Source: a virus. Taken from it: a DNA stretch of 36,073 nt. The stretch is from the IMG/VR virus record IMGVR_UViG_3300013101_000039, positions 1 to 36,073 of that record; one strand, given 5' to 3'. Under the pieces are notes generated by a model. It was not told where the DNA came from, made no database searches, and saw only the letters and a program-made list of their open reading frames with translations. The position numbers and the translations under genes are program-made. Below, piece after piece: positions 1 through 8,828 of this stretch; position 1 is the stretch's first letter, and each line of letters begins with the position of its first letter.

Positions 1-1
1 A

Positions 2-349
2 CATAAGCCGACACCAGAAACTAGAGCGGTAGTTGCATCATTAAATAGTTACGGTATAACCCAAGCAGAGATTTGCTTATATATAGGCATTACCGATAAG
101 ACGCTAAACAAACATTACAAAGAGGAAATACTAACCTCACATATCAAAGCAACGGCCGCGGTCGCACGACGCTTATACAAGAAAGCGGTTGAAGACGGTG
201 ATACAACTTGTATTATCTTCTGGCTAAAGACTAGAGCTAGGTGGCGCGAGACTGATTCTAAAGAAATTCGAGAAGAGAATGAAACTATCTTAGCTGAATT
301 GAAAGAATTAAGAGCAGACCTAGACGCTAAAAACCTAAAAGACTACTAG
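2..349 (+). CDS. Terminase small subunit, 5' end missing
   Basis: An open frame runs from the left edge to a TAG that directly abuts the large-terminase ATG. The 115 visible residues contain a helix-turn-helix-like stretch (ITQAEICLYIGITDKTLNKH, residues about 19-38 of the fragment), followed by a helical C-terminal half rich in Glu, Lys and Leu. Small terminases use such an N-terminal HTH to bind pac DNA, then assemble into a ring and hand the DNA to the large subunit. The assignment rests on the HTH and the position directly before terL; sequence similarity could not be searched. No in-frame start is visible, so the first residues lie outside the window. Confidence 0.8.
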   Translation, partial: HKPTPETRAVVASLNSYGITQAEICLYIGITDKTLNKHYKEEILTSHIKATAAVARRLYKKAVEDGDTTCIIFWLKTRARWRETDSKEIREENETILAELKELRADLDAKNLKDY

Positions 350-1900
350 ATGATTAGCCAAGACAAAGAGCAGCTAGCTAGTGAATTACGCGGCAGCCTA
401 TTATTATTTATTAGGTTTTTCTTTAAGATTGTAACGGGTCGCGAGTTTACTATTAGCCACCCGATTGGTCGCGAATCACACCACGTTATAATATGTAGAG
501 CCTATACGGAATTAACCAGGGTGCAAAAGTCAGCGCATGGCTTATTAGTGAACGTGCCCCCGGGTTATGGTAAATCAGTTATATCATCTATGTTTGTGGC
601 GTGGTGTTTTGCTAATTATGATAAATGTAATTTCATGTATATATCGTATTCGCATGACCTAGCATCTAAACACACCGCGTTCATTAAGATGGTTATGTCT
701 TGTCATCAATATAAATTCCTGTTCGGGGTAGAGATTAGAGCCGACTCAAGAGCTAAAGACCATTTTGTAACTAGTGGTAATGGCGAGGTTAGTGCATTTG
801 GTAGTTCGGGCGCAATTACGGGTCGTAATGCTGGCCTCCCGAATGAAAAAGTGTTCACCGGTTGTGTAATAATTGATGATGCACATAAACCAGACGAGGT
901 TCATTCAGATACTATCAGAGCGTCGGTGATAAGAAACTATCAAGAGACAATCTTGCAAAGACCTCGTGATGTCAAAGTACCCATTTTGTTCATCGGCCAA
1001 AGATTGCATGAAGATGATTTAGCTGCTTACCTAATGTCGGGTAAGGATGTTAGGACTTGGGATGAAATTATATTACCTGGAATAGACGTGGCCGGTAATG
1101 CCCTCTATCCAGAGGCACAACCATTAGAATATTTACGAGAGCTTCAAGAGAAACAACCTTATACTTTCTCAAGCCAAATACAACAGGAACCAATACCAGC
1201 AGGCGGCTCACTATTTAAACCAGAGTGGTTTTTTGAAATGGATGAAGAGCCAGAGGCTTTGGCTACATATATTACATGTGACACAGCTGAAACCGACAAA
1301 ACCTACAATGACGCCAGCGCCTTCAGTTTCTGGTCAGTCTACGAACTTAAAAGAGAGGGTCGCGGTACAGGGCAACTAGGTATTCATTGGTTGGACACCT
1401 TAGAAACCAGAGTGGAACCAAAAGACTTAGAGGCCACGTTCATGGATTTCTACTCAGAGTGCAATAGACATAAATGCCCACCATTTATTGCGGCGATAGA
1501 AAAGAAAAGTACCGGCGTAACATTAGTAAGCGTTCTTAAATCCCTAAGAGGTTTAACGATAAGGGAAATAGATCGAACGCGTGCGTCAGGCTGTAAAACG
1601 CAAAGATTCCTGGATATTCAATCAATTGTAGCTTCACAGCGTGTTTCTTATACCAAAGGCGCGCGACATATAGATATGTGTTTAACTCATATGAGTAAGA
1701 TAACTGCTAACAATACCCACCGACATGATGATATAGCGGACACCATGGCGGACGCGGTGAGATTGGCGTTAATTGACAAAACGGTGTATTCTTTCCAAAA
1801 GGAAGATAAAAAACAAGACGCAGTTTTAGACAAACTGGGTCAGTCAATACAAGCTCGATTAAGAGTAGGAAGACACCGATACCATGGTAATAGCAGCTAA
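350..1900 (+). CDS. terL: Terminase large subunit (packaging ATPase/nuclease)
   Basis: Encodes a 516-aa motor that pumps DNA into the prohead and cuts the concatemer. The ATPase half shows a Walker A-like PPGYGKS (residues 70-76), Walker B VIIDD (173-177) and a coupling motif GQRLHEDD (216-223). The RNase H-like nuclease half begins at about residue 305 with TCDTAETD (D311), continues through IEKKSTG (383-389) and ends with the acidic HDDIAD (459-464), giving the expected metal-binding Asp/Glu set. Length fits the roughly 500-aa family. The gene starts directly after the small-subunit stop and its 3' end overlaps the portal start by 17 bases, so the three genes are translationally linked. Together with the P22-like head genes, headful packaging is likely but not shown. 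Confidence 0.96.
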   Translation: MISQDKEQLASELRGSLLLFIRFFFKIVTGREFTISHPIGRESHHVIICRAYTELTRVQKSAHGLLVNVPPGYGKSVISSMFVAWCFANYDKCNFMYISYSHDLASKHTAFIKMVMSCHQYKFLFGVEIRADSRAKDHFVTSGNGEVSAFGSSGAITGRNAGLPNEKVFTGCVIIDDAHKPDEVHSDTIRASVIRNYQETILQRPRDVKVPILFIGQRLHEDDLAAYLMSGKDVRTWDEIILPGIDVAGNALYPEAQPLEYLRELQEKQPYTFSSQIQQEPIPAGGSLFKPEWFFEMDEEPEALATYITCDTAETDKTYNDASAFSFWSVYELKREGRGTGQLGIHWLDTLETRVEPKDLEATFMDFYSECNRHKCPPFIAAIEKKSTGVTLVSVLKSLRGLTIREIDRTRASGCKTQRFLDIQSIVASQRVSYTKGARHIDMCLTHMSKITANNTHRHDDIADTMADAVRLALIDKTVYSFQKEDKKQDAVLDKLGQSIQARLRVGRHRYHGNSS

Positions 1901-4055
1901 GCATTCAGAGCGTCTCGAGGAATTAAAAAAGAAAGTAGAGGATTGGCATAAATACTTTGGCGGGAACATAAAACGCTATGAAGAATTTATGCGCTTTGTG
2001 TTTAAAAGCACTATGACTAATGACGAGAAAGACGCTTTAAAAGATATAGATAAACCCACATTAGAATTCAATGTCCTAGAATCATTTATTAGTAAGCTTA
2101 GAGGTGAGTTCGCCAAACAGCAACCAGGTCTAACTATTCGTGCTCAGGACGGCATACCACTCCGAATGCTTACGCCCAAATTCACAGAAACCATGAAAGT
2201 TGTAGAGGCTCACTTAAGAGCTATCTTCTTTGATGGTTCTAACGATATGTTAGAGTACAACATTTACACTGATTTACTAGCTGGCGGCTTTAGTGCGCTT
2301 AGAGTATTCACAGAATATGTAAATGAGCTAAGTTTTGAGCAAAAGATAGGTTTGGAGCGAGTATTCAACCCCACCTTAGTTGGGTTTGATCCTTTAGCGG
2401 TTAAATCCCACAAGGGCGACGGTCGCTACTGCTTCGAGTTATATCCTTTGACAAAAGACCAATTCGAGGATGAATTTGGTAAAGAAGCCATGGAAGGCGT
2501 TAAATTTACGCGTGGTCTTGGTGATTTCGACTGGTCTTATAAGAATGAGGACGAGGAGATTGTCCTAGTTTGTGATTTCTATGAGAAAGTTGGTAAGCGC
2601 GAGAAGATCATAAAATTAACTAATGGCTACACTGTTCGTGAGCGCGAGTATGAGGCAATAGTTAAAGAGTGGGACGACATGGGTATGACGGCTCAGCCGC
2701 CACAGCCAATGGGTAAACCCAGGTGGACTGTAACCGAAACGGTAGTGCGTTATAGATTCTGTGAAAGCGGGGTGCTTGAACATACGGTAACTAACTACAA
2801 ACATCTGCCTATTATATTTGTTGATGGTAATAGCGTACAGATAACCGAGTCGGGTTCGACCGAACAATACACGCGGCCTTACGTTTATAACGCGATGGGC
2901 GTGCAAAAGCTTAAGGATTATTCTGGTAACTGTCTAGCAAATGAATTAGAAAATATGGTGCAACATAAATTTATTGTTGCCAAAGAAGCTATACCAGATA
3001 ACCCGCAATACATTGATGCATATACAAATGTCCAGAAAGCTGACGTACTTGTTTATAATCATTTTCAAAACAGAGACAATCCAGAGGTTGTACTACCACC
3101 ACCAAGAGAGGTACAAAGAACACCAATTCCACCAACCATACAGGAAACTTTTAGACTTTCCGATGAAATGACCGTGGCTATTCTTGGTGCTTTTGATAAT
3201 ACCGGTGCTAGTAGAGCAGATTTATCGGGCGTGGCTGTAGCTAGAAATGCTATACAAAGTAACGCCGCATCGGTTCCGTATATTGTAGGCTTCATAAAAG
3301 GAATTAATAGGGGCGCAGAAATAATAGTTGATTTAATTCCTAAATATTACCGCACGCCGCGAAGCTTACCTATATTAAAAGCCAACGGCAAGCGTGAATA
3401 TGTTGAAATTAACAACGATCAAAACCCAGATAGTCTATACATGGACTATGACTCTAATGCTCTTGATGTGAAAGTTGAGGTCGGTACTAATTTTGCGATT
3501 CAAAAAGAGGTAGCTCTCCAGACTATATTAAGTTTAATGGGCGCGTCTGAAATATTTAGCCAGTTCATAAATCAACACGGCCTACAAATACTATTAGATA
3601 ACATAGATATAAGAGGTGTTGAAGAACTGCAAGAAAAAGCAGCTGTGTTTGAACAAGAATTACAACAACAGGCAGAGCAGGCCAAGCAACAGCAAGCTCA
3701 AGAATCACAAATGATGCAACAACAAGCCGAGCTGCAATCCAAGCAGGCACAGGTTGGCGTTGCATTAGCTGAGAAGCAGTTGAACGTTCCTACTAAAGAG
3801 GAGCTGGAAATGCTTAAGCTTCAAGAGAAGTCATCTTTCGATCAAGCAACCGTAGCGGTTAAAGAAAGAGACGCTGAAACTAATTTCTTAAGCTTACTGA
3901 GTACCATTAGAAGCGAGTCGGTTGAGAATGAATTAAAAGCCGCTCAAATAGATGCCGAGAATGCAAGAACCGCAGTACAAGCCCACCTTGATATATCTAA
4001 GCATCACCATGAAGTGAAACAAGCGAACAAACCAGAGCCAAGTAAGGATAAATGA
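1884..4055 (+). CDS. Portal protein, P22 gp1-like
   Basis: A 723-aa protein, almost the length of the P22 portal (725 aa), in the portal position between terL and scaffold. The N-terminal core contains the typical FNVLESFISKLRGEF (about residues 55-69) of P22-type portals and a long alpha/beta body. From about residue 577 the sequence becomes strongly Gln-rich and coiled-coil-like (many QQ, QQQ runs to about 640), matching the helical barrel or C-terminal crown region of long portals. The dodecameric ring is the DNA entry/exit channel and docks terminase and the connector proteins. The ATG lies inside the terL coding end, and the stop overlaps the next small gene as ATGA. Confidence 0.93.
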   Translation: MVIAAKHSERLEELKKKVEDWHKYFGGNIKRYEEFMRFVFKSTMTNDEKDALKDIDKPTLEFNVLESFISKLRGEFAKQQPGLTIRAQDGIPLRMLTPKFTETMKVVEAHLRAIFFDGSNDMLEYNIYTDLLAGGFSALRVFTEYVNELSFEQKIGLERVFNPTLVGFDPLAVKSHKGDGRYCFELYPLTKDQFEDEFGKEAMEGVKFTRGLGDFDWSYKNEDEEIVLVCDFYEKVGKREKIIKLTNGYTVREREYEAIVKEWDDMGMTAQPPQPMGKPRWTVTETVVRYRFCESGVLEHTVTNYKHLPIIFVDGNSVQITESGSTEQYTRPYVYNAMGVQKLKDYSGNCLANELENMVQHKFIVAKEAIPDNPQYIDAYTNVQKADVLVYNHFQNRDNPEVVLPPPREVQRTPIPPTIQETFRLSDEMTVAILGAFDNTGASRADLSGVAVARNAIQSNAASVPYIVGFIKGINRGAEIIVDLIPKYYRTPRSLPILKANGKREYVEINNDQNPDSLYMDYDSNALDVKVEVGTNFAIQKEVALQTILSLMGASEIFSQFINQHGLQILLDNIDIRGVEELQEKAAVFEQELQQQAEQAKQQQAQESQMMQQQAELQSKQAQVGVALAEKQLNVPTKEELEMLKLQEKSSFDQATVAVKERDAETNFLSLLSTIRSESVENELKAAQIDAENARTAVQAHLDISKHHHEVKQANKPEPSKDK

Positions 4056-4192
4056 TGCCATTAAAGAAAGGTAAATCCAAAAAAATAATTTCGGAAAATA
4101 TAGCCACTGAGGTAAGGAGTGGAAAAAAACCAGCGCAAGCTGCGGCGATAGCTTACTCCAAGGCCGGGAAATCCAAAAAGAAAGGGTACTAG
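4052..4192 (+). CDS. Small basic protein after portal
   Basis: A 46-codon reading frame whose ATG overlaps the portal TGA (ATGATG; the second ATG at 4055 is equally possible). The product is very Lys-rich, with K-K-G-K-S-K-K near the start, a central helix containing NIATEVRSGKKPAQAAAIAY, and a basic K-K-K-G-Y end. Small proteins of this pattern (Lys-rich ends, NIxxEhxxGKxxxQAxAIA centre) are common beside phage portal genes; their role is not known to me. The overlap with portal and the protein-like central motif argue that this is a real gene despite its size. Possible roles such as DNA binding or head assembly would be guesses. Confidence 0.75.
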   Translation: MMPLKKGKSKKIISENIATEVRSGKKPAQAAAIAYSKAGKSKKKGY

Positions 4193-4212
4193 AACAGGCG
4201 ATAGATGTAGTG

Positions 4213-4218
4213 TATAAT
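4213..4218 (+). promoter_or_regulatory. Consensus -10 box directly before the HNH gene
   Basis: A perfect TATAAT ends seven bases before the ATG at 4225. The corresponding -35 region (about 4190-4195, TAGAAC) is poor. If used, the transcript would begin at or within a base or two of the ATG, giving a leaderless message. No good Shine-Dalgarno sequence precedes this ATG. Confidence 0.35.
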
Positions 4219-4224
4219 TGATGG

Positions 4225-4713
4225 ATGAAGACAAGAGAAGGTAAAGACATCCAGTGTGCCGCGTGCAACAACTTATTCTATGTGCCTAAATATAGAATTA
4301 AGACTGCTAAATTCTGTTCATTAGAATGCCAGAATCACAAACAATATGATAAATATATTTTTAACTGTGTTAGTTGTGATAAAAAAGTTATAACTTCGCC
4401 GTCTAGGCGTAATTATAAGAAGAAATTCTGCTCAATAGAGTGCAGGGAATTAAATGCACAATCAGACAAGGAAAGGAGAAGAAAGCAGAAATCTATAACT
4501 ATACTTAGAAGAGGCCACACAAAGGCGCGAACATTAAGACGTTATATATCAGAGTATAAAGAAATGAAATGTCAGAAATGCGGGTATGATGAGCATGAAT
4601 TTTGCCTAGACATGCACCATATTGATGAAGACCCCACAAATAACGTCGTTGACAACATTGCAATCTTATGTGCCATATGTCATCGAGTACATCACCACTC
4701 AAAGAAAAAATAA
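4225..4713 (+). CDS. Free-standing HNH endonuclease
   Basis: A 162-aa protein with two N-terminal zinc-finger-like units, each with two Cys pairs (C11/C14 with C31/C35; C48/C51 with C69/C73), then a basic linker and a C-terminal HNH fold. The HNH part has CxxC at 116-119, DMHHIDED at 129-136 with N139/N140, and CxxCH at 149-153 followed by HxxHHH, so both structural zinc ligands and catalytic His/Asn are present. Such genes are mobile homing-type nucleases that cut phage DNA lacking the gene. It sits alone between portal and scaffold, with its own -10 box upstream and a terminator downstream, consistent with insertion as a moron. It may instead help packaging, as some HNH proteins do near terminases. 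Confidence 0.9.
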   Translation: MKTREGKDIQCAACNNLFYVPKYRIKTAKFCSLECQNHKQYDKYIFNCVSCDKKVITSPSRRNYKKKFCSIECRELNAQSDKERRRKQKSITILRRGHTKARTLRRYISEYKEMKCQKCGYDEHEFCLDMHHIDEDPTNNVVDNIAILCAICHRVHHHSKKK

Positions 4714-4722
4714 CCCTCGATT

Positions 4723-4757
4723 AATCGGTTACCACCCCCTTTGGTACCGATTCTTTT
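4723..4757 (+). terminator. Rho-independent terminator after HNH gene
   Basis: The arms AATCGGTTACC (4723-4733) and GGTACCGATT (4743-4752) pair with one bulged T, leaving a short C-rich loop, and are followed by CTTTTT. It lies ten bases after the HNH stop codon and would end transcripts of the packaging genes or of the HNH gene. Confidence 0.65.
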
Positions 4758-4764
4758 TACATCT

Positions 4765-4789
4765 GGGCGCGCCTAATTTGCACGCGCCC
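4765..4789. repeat. GC-rich hairpin GGGCGCG / CGCGCCC
   Basis: A perfect 7-bp inverted repeat (4765-4771 with 4783-4789) with an 11-nt loop lies directly after the terminator. It has no long T run, so it may reinforce termination or protect the 3' end. Its right arm overlaps the putative -35 and spacer of the following promoter. Confidence 0.45.
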
Positions 4790-4806
4790 TATTTGTCGTA
4801 TATAAT
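4778..4806 (+). promoter_or_regulatory. Putative promoter for the capsid operon
   Basis: TTGCAC (4778-4783), a 17-bp spacer and a perfect TATAAT (4801-4806) precede the scaffold gene, giving an untranslated leader of about 150 bases. The -35 matches consensus in only three positions. The leader holds two small hairpins (4839-4853 and 4902-4915), each with a 5-bp stem. The position after a terminator favours independent expression of scaffold and coat. Confidence 0.5.
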
Positions 4807-4961
4807 TTATATAAATCAGGATTACGCAAGTAGTCTGCTGTGTACGCAACACATAAAACTAGCGGCTCTCACGTTATAGCTTACGGATTAAGTTATCGAC
4901 ACTCATCGACATGAGGCTATCACCGCGTTCACACGGGTAAACTGAACAAAAAAGGATTTAT

Positions 4962-5660
4962 ATGCAAGAACAGGAAGTGTTGGAGCAGGTTGAACAACCG
5001 GTCGAGCAGCAAGAGAAAATGTTGACGCAAGACCAAGTTAATAAAGTTGTACAACGTGAGAAAGTTTTAGCAGCTGAACGTGCCAGAAAGGAAGTGGAAG
5101 CAGAATATCAACAACGCGCCGAACAGGCCTCGCAAATCCCAGCCCAACAGGCTGAGACAAACGAGAATACTTCGCGTGAACTTGATGTCGGTGCCATTAC
5201 TCAACAAGTACGAGAACAGCTAAATAAAGAAATGCAGCAAAAGGCTTTCGAGACAGAAATGTCGACGGTTGCAGATAATTATTTATCTAAAGCAGACTTA
5301 GCTCGAACTACTTATGAGGACTTCGATAAGGTCACAGCAAATTTTAATCCGGGTGATTTCCCGCAGCTAGTTTACCTAGTTAGTGGTATGGAAAATGGAG
5401 GCAGTGTCATTTATGAGCTTGCCAAGAACCCTAAAAATTTGATGTTACTGAGCCAAATGGCGAAAGAAGCACCTCAAATGGCGCAACAAGAGTTAGCCAC
5501 AATTGCACAATCAATCACGCTTAATAAGCAAGCGGTTGATAATGCAGGTGACTTTGAGACGCCAGCCCCACTTGACAGACTAAATCCATCACGAGTTTCA
5601 GGCGGTAATGGTGAACAGTCAATTAAAGATTTAAAAGCGGCTCCTTGGTTAAGGGGTTAA
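4962..5660 (+). CDS. Scaffolding protein, P22 gp8 position
   Basis: A 232-aa protein between portal and coat. Its first 75 residues are extremely Gln/Glu-rich and helical, the middle continues as predicted coiled coil (about 75-130), and the C-terminal part is helical with a basic/aromatic tail (KDLKAAPWLRG). Scaffolds of this type guide coat assembly into a prohead and leave or are degraded on packaging; a short helical, positively charged C-terminus usually contacts coat. No catalytic protease residues are recognisable, so it is unlikely to be a fused protease. AAGGA lies about nine bases before the ATG. The assignment depends mainly on composition and on its place before the coat gene. Confidence 0.85.
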   Translation: MQEQEVLEQVEQPVEQQEKMLTQDQVNKVVQREKVLAAERARKEVEAEYQQRAEQASQIPAQQAETNENTSRELDVGAITQQVREQLNKEMQQKAFETEMSTVADNYLSKADLARTTYEDFDKVTANFNPGDFPQLVYLVSGMENGGSVIYELAKNPKNLMLLSQMAKEAPQMAQQELATIAQSITLNKQAVDNAGDFETPAPLDRLNPSRVSGGNGEQSIKDLKAAPWLRG

Positions 5661-5715
5661 AATTTAAATCTGAATAGTAGCCATTGCTCAGTGTTTTTTT
5701 AACAAGGAGAGTTCA

Positions 5716-6951
5716 ATGGCTAATAATGTCCTACAGGATGTCGTAACCTACAATAAAGCTGGATTGGCTTTATTACAAAATTCATATGCATTCATTTCGA
5801 CTGCAAATAAAAAATATAAAGACTTCGATAGACAAGTGCCGCAAAATTTAGGTGCTACAGTCTCGTTCGATTTGCCTCCGCGCTTCAATACTGTTAACTC
5901 GTTAGTTATCAGTTCGCAATCAGCAGAGCAAAGAGTTCATCAATTAACAGTAGATAAAGAAGCTTCGGTTTCTTATGATTTTACGGCTCAACAGTTCGTA
6001 TTTAACGTACGCGATTACATGGACGTGTTCGGCAGGTCTGCAGTGGCTGAAATTGGCGCAAAAGTAGAGGCTGATATTGCTCTTAACGCTAAGACAGCTC
6101 CGTTTAGATTCTACGGTGATGGTGTAACTCCAATCTCGTCATATTTGTCTCTAGCCAATGCCTTGGCATATTTCCGAAATTTTGGAGCCGCTAAAGATAA
6201 TACTCGCGGTTACTTATCGGATTTAACTTTTCCGGCTATTGTAAATTCTGGATTAAATCAATTTACACCGAATCGGAATGAAAAAGAGATGAATTCGTGG
6301 GAGGTTGGTGATTTCTCTAGGTGCCAGTGGTATCAGAGTAATTTACTTCCTACTCATACAGCCGGATCAATTGGTGAGGCTGGCACAACCTTAACGGTTG
6401 TATCATTCGTACCTGCTGCAGATGGTTCTATTAGCGCTATTACATTTAGTGGTGCTGGTACTGATCCAGATGCTGTTAAAGAGTTTGATAGCGCACAGTT
6501 CTCTGATGGCGTAGCTGGACAAGCTAATCTTAGGTTCTTGACCTTCATCGGCCACGAAATTAGTCAGTCGCCTGTGCAAATGCGGGTTACTGCTGATGCA
6601 GCATCGGCTGCTGGTGCGGTTACAATTAGCTTTGAACCACCTCTACAATCTAACGCTGGTAAAGATAAAAATATCAATGTTGCGATTGCTGCTGGACAAC
6701 AAATTACCATCTTACCATCACACCGTTGCGGTTTGATTATTGCTGGTAATCCACTGTTCTGTGCAATGCCACGTCTTCCGGACGAAAATCCGTTCCCGAC
6801 TTCTAACTTAATGGATCCTGAAACAGGCGCTGCATTAAGAATGTATCACGGTTCGTTGTTTGGTCAGAATCAAAGGGCAAATGTGCACGACATAATTTGG
6901 GGTTCTACATTAGTCCCAGAATATTCCATGAAAGTGGCTTTACCATTGTAA
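5716..6951 (+). CDS. Major capsid (coat) protein, P22 gp5-like
   Basis: A 411-aa protein directly downstream of the scaffold, with a strong AAGGAG Shine-Dalgarno sequence, in the coat position of the P22 gene order (P22 gp5 is 430 aa). It begins MANNVLQDVVTYNKAGLALL, typical of the N-terminal arm of P22-type coats. It shows the HK97-fold spine-helix region around residues 100-120 (AEIGAKVEADIALNAKTA), an inserted beta-rich segment around residues 220-260 that could correspond to an I-domain, and a C-terminal beta-rich part ending in STLVPEYSMKVALPL. No N-terminal cleavage region of HK97 type is evident. It forms the icosahedral shell. Confidence 0.92.
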   Translation: MANNVLQDVVTYNKAGLALLQNSYAFISTANKKYKDFDRQVPQNLGATVSFDLPPRFNTVNSLVISSQSAEQRVHQLTVDKEASVSYDFTAQQFVFNVRDYMDVFGRSAVAEIGAKVEADIALNAKTAPFRFYGDGVTPISSYLSLANALAYFRNFGAAKDNTRGYLSDLTFPAIVNSGLNQFTPNRNEKEMNSWEVGDFSRCQWYQSNLLPTHTAGSIGEAGTTLTVVSFVPAADGSISAITFSGAGTDPDAVKEFDSAQFSDGVAGQANLRFLTFIGHEISQSPVQMRVTADAASAAGAVTISFEPPLQSNAGKDKNINVAIAAGQQITILPSHRCGLIIAGNPLFCAMPRLPDENPFPTSNLMDPETGAALRMYHGSLFGQNQRANVHDIIWGSTLVPEYSMKVALPL

Positions 6952-6959
6952 TTACAATA

Positions 6960-6973
6960 GGGGCGCGAGCCCC
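6960..6973. repeat. GGGGC-GCGA-GCCCC hairpin after coat gene
   Basis: A 5-bp all-GC stem closes a GNRA-type GCGA tetraloop nine bases after the coat stop. There is no T run, so it is more likely an mRNA-stabilising or processing hairpin, or a weak attenuator, that keeps coat expression above that of the downstream genes. Confidence 0.5.
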
Positions 6974-6994
6974 TTCATCTAATTGGAGACAAAT

Positions 6995-7777
6995 ATGTCA
7001 AATGTTCCTATAAAAAATGCCGGACTCAAATATGTCAACGGCTTAAAAGTAAGTAATGATGCAACAACCCCTGACGAAATTGTGAATATTGCACCTGGTG
7101 CTGCTCGCGACTCATCTAATGTCTGGGATATCGACTTAGCTGAAGCAGTAAACTCTGCTGGCGCTGGTCTTGGCTGGGGCGCGCATGTGAATGGCGCTGT
7201 AGTTGGTGTTAACGGTTTAGATGTTGGTACTCTAGCTGCTAATGCGCTATATGGCGTTTATGCAATCGGCGACTCTACTAAATACGAAGCTGCTGCTGGT
7301 CTTTTATCACTAGCATCTAACGCAGCTCCTGCGCTACCTGCTGGCTATGACGTATATAGACGAGTTGGTTATGTACTAACAGACGGCACAAACGATGTCT
7401 TGTTGTTCGATCAACGTGGCAACGGTTCAGATCGTGAAATGTGGTACAGAGCTGCGGTAGCTACTGATATTACTGCTGGTGCTTCTGCCACTTACGCGGC
7501 TGTTGATTGTTCTGGTTCAGTACCAGCGCAAGCTTCGAGCGTTGTATTTTCTTGTGCATTTACACCTACAGCGCCTAATGATGAACTGAACTTACGTTCT
7601 GGTGATTCTGCTGCTGCTGGTGATAGTCAAGCGGTTGCATCGGGCGCAGTTGCGGCTGTAGTCGAGAAAACAATGCTTAGATGTCCTTGTAGTGCAACAG
7701 CTGCTGAAGCGGTTGATTACAAAGTCACAGGCTCAGCTGTTGCTCTTAACGTGCAAGCGTACTTAGACCAACTATAA
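6995..7777 (+). CDS. Putative head-associated structural protein
   Basis: A 260-aa protein between coat and the gp4-like connector. The ATG at 6995 is preferred because GGAG lies seven bases before it; an upstream TTG at 6983 overlaps that Shine-Dalgarno sequence. The protein is rich in Ala, Gly, Ser and Thr, with beta-strand-like alternation, a YDVYRRVGYV segment near residue 120, and a Cys-containing C-terminal half. It has no transmembrane segment or coiled coil. Its placement and composition fit a head decoration or head-fibre protein, which P22 itself lacks at this position. No family was recognised, so the function is an inference from context. Confidence 0.85.
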   Translation: MSNVPIKNAGLKYVNGLKVSNDATTPDEIVNIAPGAARDSSNVWDIDLAEAVNSAGAGLGWGAHVNGAVVGVNGLDVGTLAANALYGVYAIGDSTKYEAAAGLLSLASNAAPALPAGYDVYRRVGYVLTDGTNDVLLFDQRGNGSDREMWYRAAVATDITAGASATYAAVDCSGSVPAQASSVVFSCAFTPTAPNDELNLRSGDSAAAGDSQAVASGAVAAVVEKTMLRCPCSATAAEAVDYKVTGSAVALNVQAYLDQL

Positions 7778-7786
7778 GAGGCGATT

Positions 7787-8815
7787 ATGTCCAACACCGT
7801 TAACGAATTAATATCGGGTGCCTTCTACGCTTCAGGCGTGGTCGCGCGTGAATTTGAAACCGTTAGCGGTGGCCAGGTAACAGACGGCCTGCAATGGTTG
7901 AATGATATCTTAGGAGATAAAGCAGTGGGCGTGGATATGGTTCCTTATGAAACTATATACACGTTCAACTCTGAAATAGGCGTTGAAGAATATTATATAC
8001 CAGGTTTAGCCGTGATAGACACGCTTGTCTTTTATAAAGATAATGTGCGCTATGCCATGAAATATAATAAACGTAACGAGTATTTTGGAAAAGCACGAAC
8101 GAACGGAATTAACGCTCTGCCATTTGATTGGTATTTTGAGCGAAGCTTTGGCGGTGGTAAATTATACATGTACTTCACCCCCGACAGGTCTTATGAAACA
8201 GAAATACACGGCGTGTTTAGATTGCAAGACGTAGTAAAAGGACAAGATTTGTCCTTAAATACTACAGTCGCTAATCTAGGTATCGCAACCGTAACAGGCA
8301 CAGGTGAAATAGGTACAGGTCAATTAGTAGTAAATGATATTGATTTAGCTGGTACTTACGCCACGCCCGCTGCGCTAGAAACTTACGTGAACACAGGCGT
8401 AATTGCAGGTGTAACGGCCTCTATATCAGGCACACAGTTTATTTTAACCAGCTCTACTCACCCGCAGCCTAATAATATTAGAGTGGTGACGCTTGGAACA
8501 GAAGACGCGGTTAATAATATTAACTTTGCTGATTTTAGTTTAACTAGCGGCGCACTTACAAAATATTATAGACCGCGAGGCTTAGATACGTTTTATATAT
8601 CTTACCTACGGTATTCTTTAGCGGATAGAATATGTGCGGAATATAACTTAGATGTTCCACAGAATGTTTCACGGCAATTAAACAAATACGAAGCACTAAT
8701 AAGTAAACAATCGCGAGCTTTAGACTTAAGAAATACTAAAGTTTCAATACTACAAGATGGAAGCGACTTAAACTGGGGTCAGATCAACATCGGCCGCGGC
8801 TACACAACTAGATAA
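7787..8815 (+). CDS. Head-tail connector, P22 gp4-like (tail accessory factor)
   Basis: A 342-aa protein in the gp4 slot, directly before the gp10-like gene. The N-terminal helices (VNELISGAFYASGVVAREFE, then DGLQWLNDILGDKA), the middle Tyr/Phe-rich beta part and the C-terminal helical part (residues about 265-325, YISYLRYSLADRICAEYNLD) have the character of P22 tail accessory factors that bind below the portal and close the channel. P22 gp4 is only 166 aa. The extra length includes a Thr/Gly-rich beta domain at about residues 160-255 inserted between the conserved halves. GAGG precedes the ATG. Confidence 0.82.
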   Translation: MSNTVNELISGAFYASGVVAREFETVSGGQVTDGLQWLNDILGDKAVGVDMVPYETIYTFNSEIGVEEYYIPGLAVIDTLVFYKDNVRYAMKYNKRNEYFGKARTNGINALPFDWYFERSFGGGKLYMYFTPDRSYETEIHGVFRLQDVVKGQDLSLNTTVANLGIATVTGTGEIGTGQLVVNDIDLAGTYATPAALETYVNTGVIAGVTASISGTQFILTSSTHPQPNNIRVVTLGTEDAVNNINFADFSLTSGALTKYYRPRGLDTFYISYLRYSLADRICAEYNLDVPQNVSRQLNKYEALISKQSRALDLRNTKVSILQDGSDLNWGQINIGRGYTTR

Positions 8816-8828
8816 CATAGGAGGGACT

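Noticed and set aside
4622-4879. 85-codon plus-strand frame overlapping the HNH gene
   Set aside because: It begins inside the HNH active-site coding region in another frame and runs through the terminator and promoter; no ribosome-binding site.
5661-5715. T run (5694-5701) between scaffold and coat as a terminator
   Set aside because: Upstream bases form only a 4-bp imperfect stem; termination before the coat gene would also be unexpected.
6983-6994. TTG start for the post-coat protein
   Set aside because: It would use the Shine-Dalgarno GGAG as coding sequence; the ATG at 6995 has ideal spacing.
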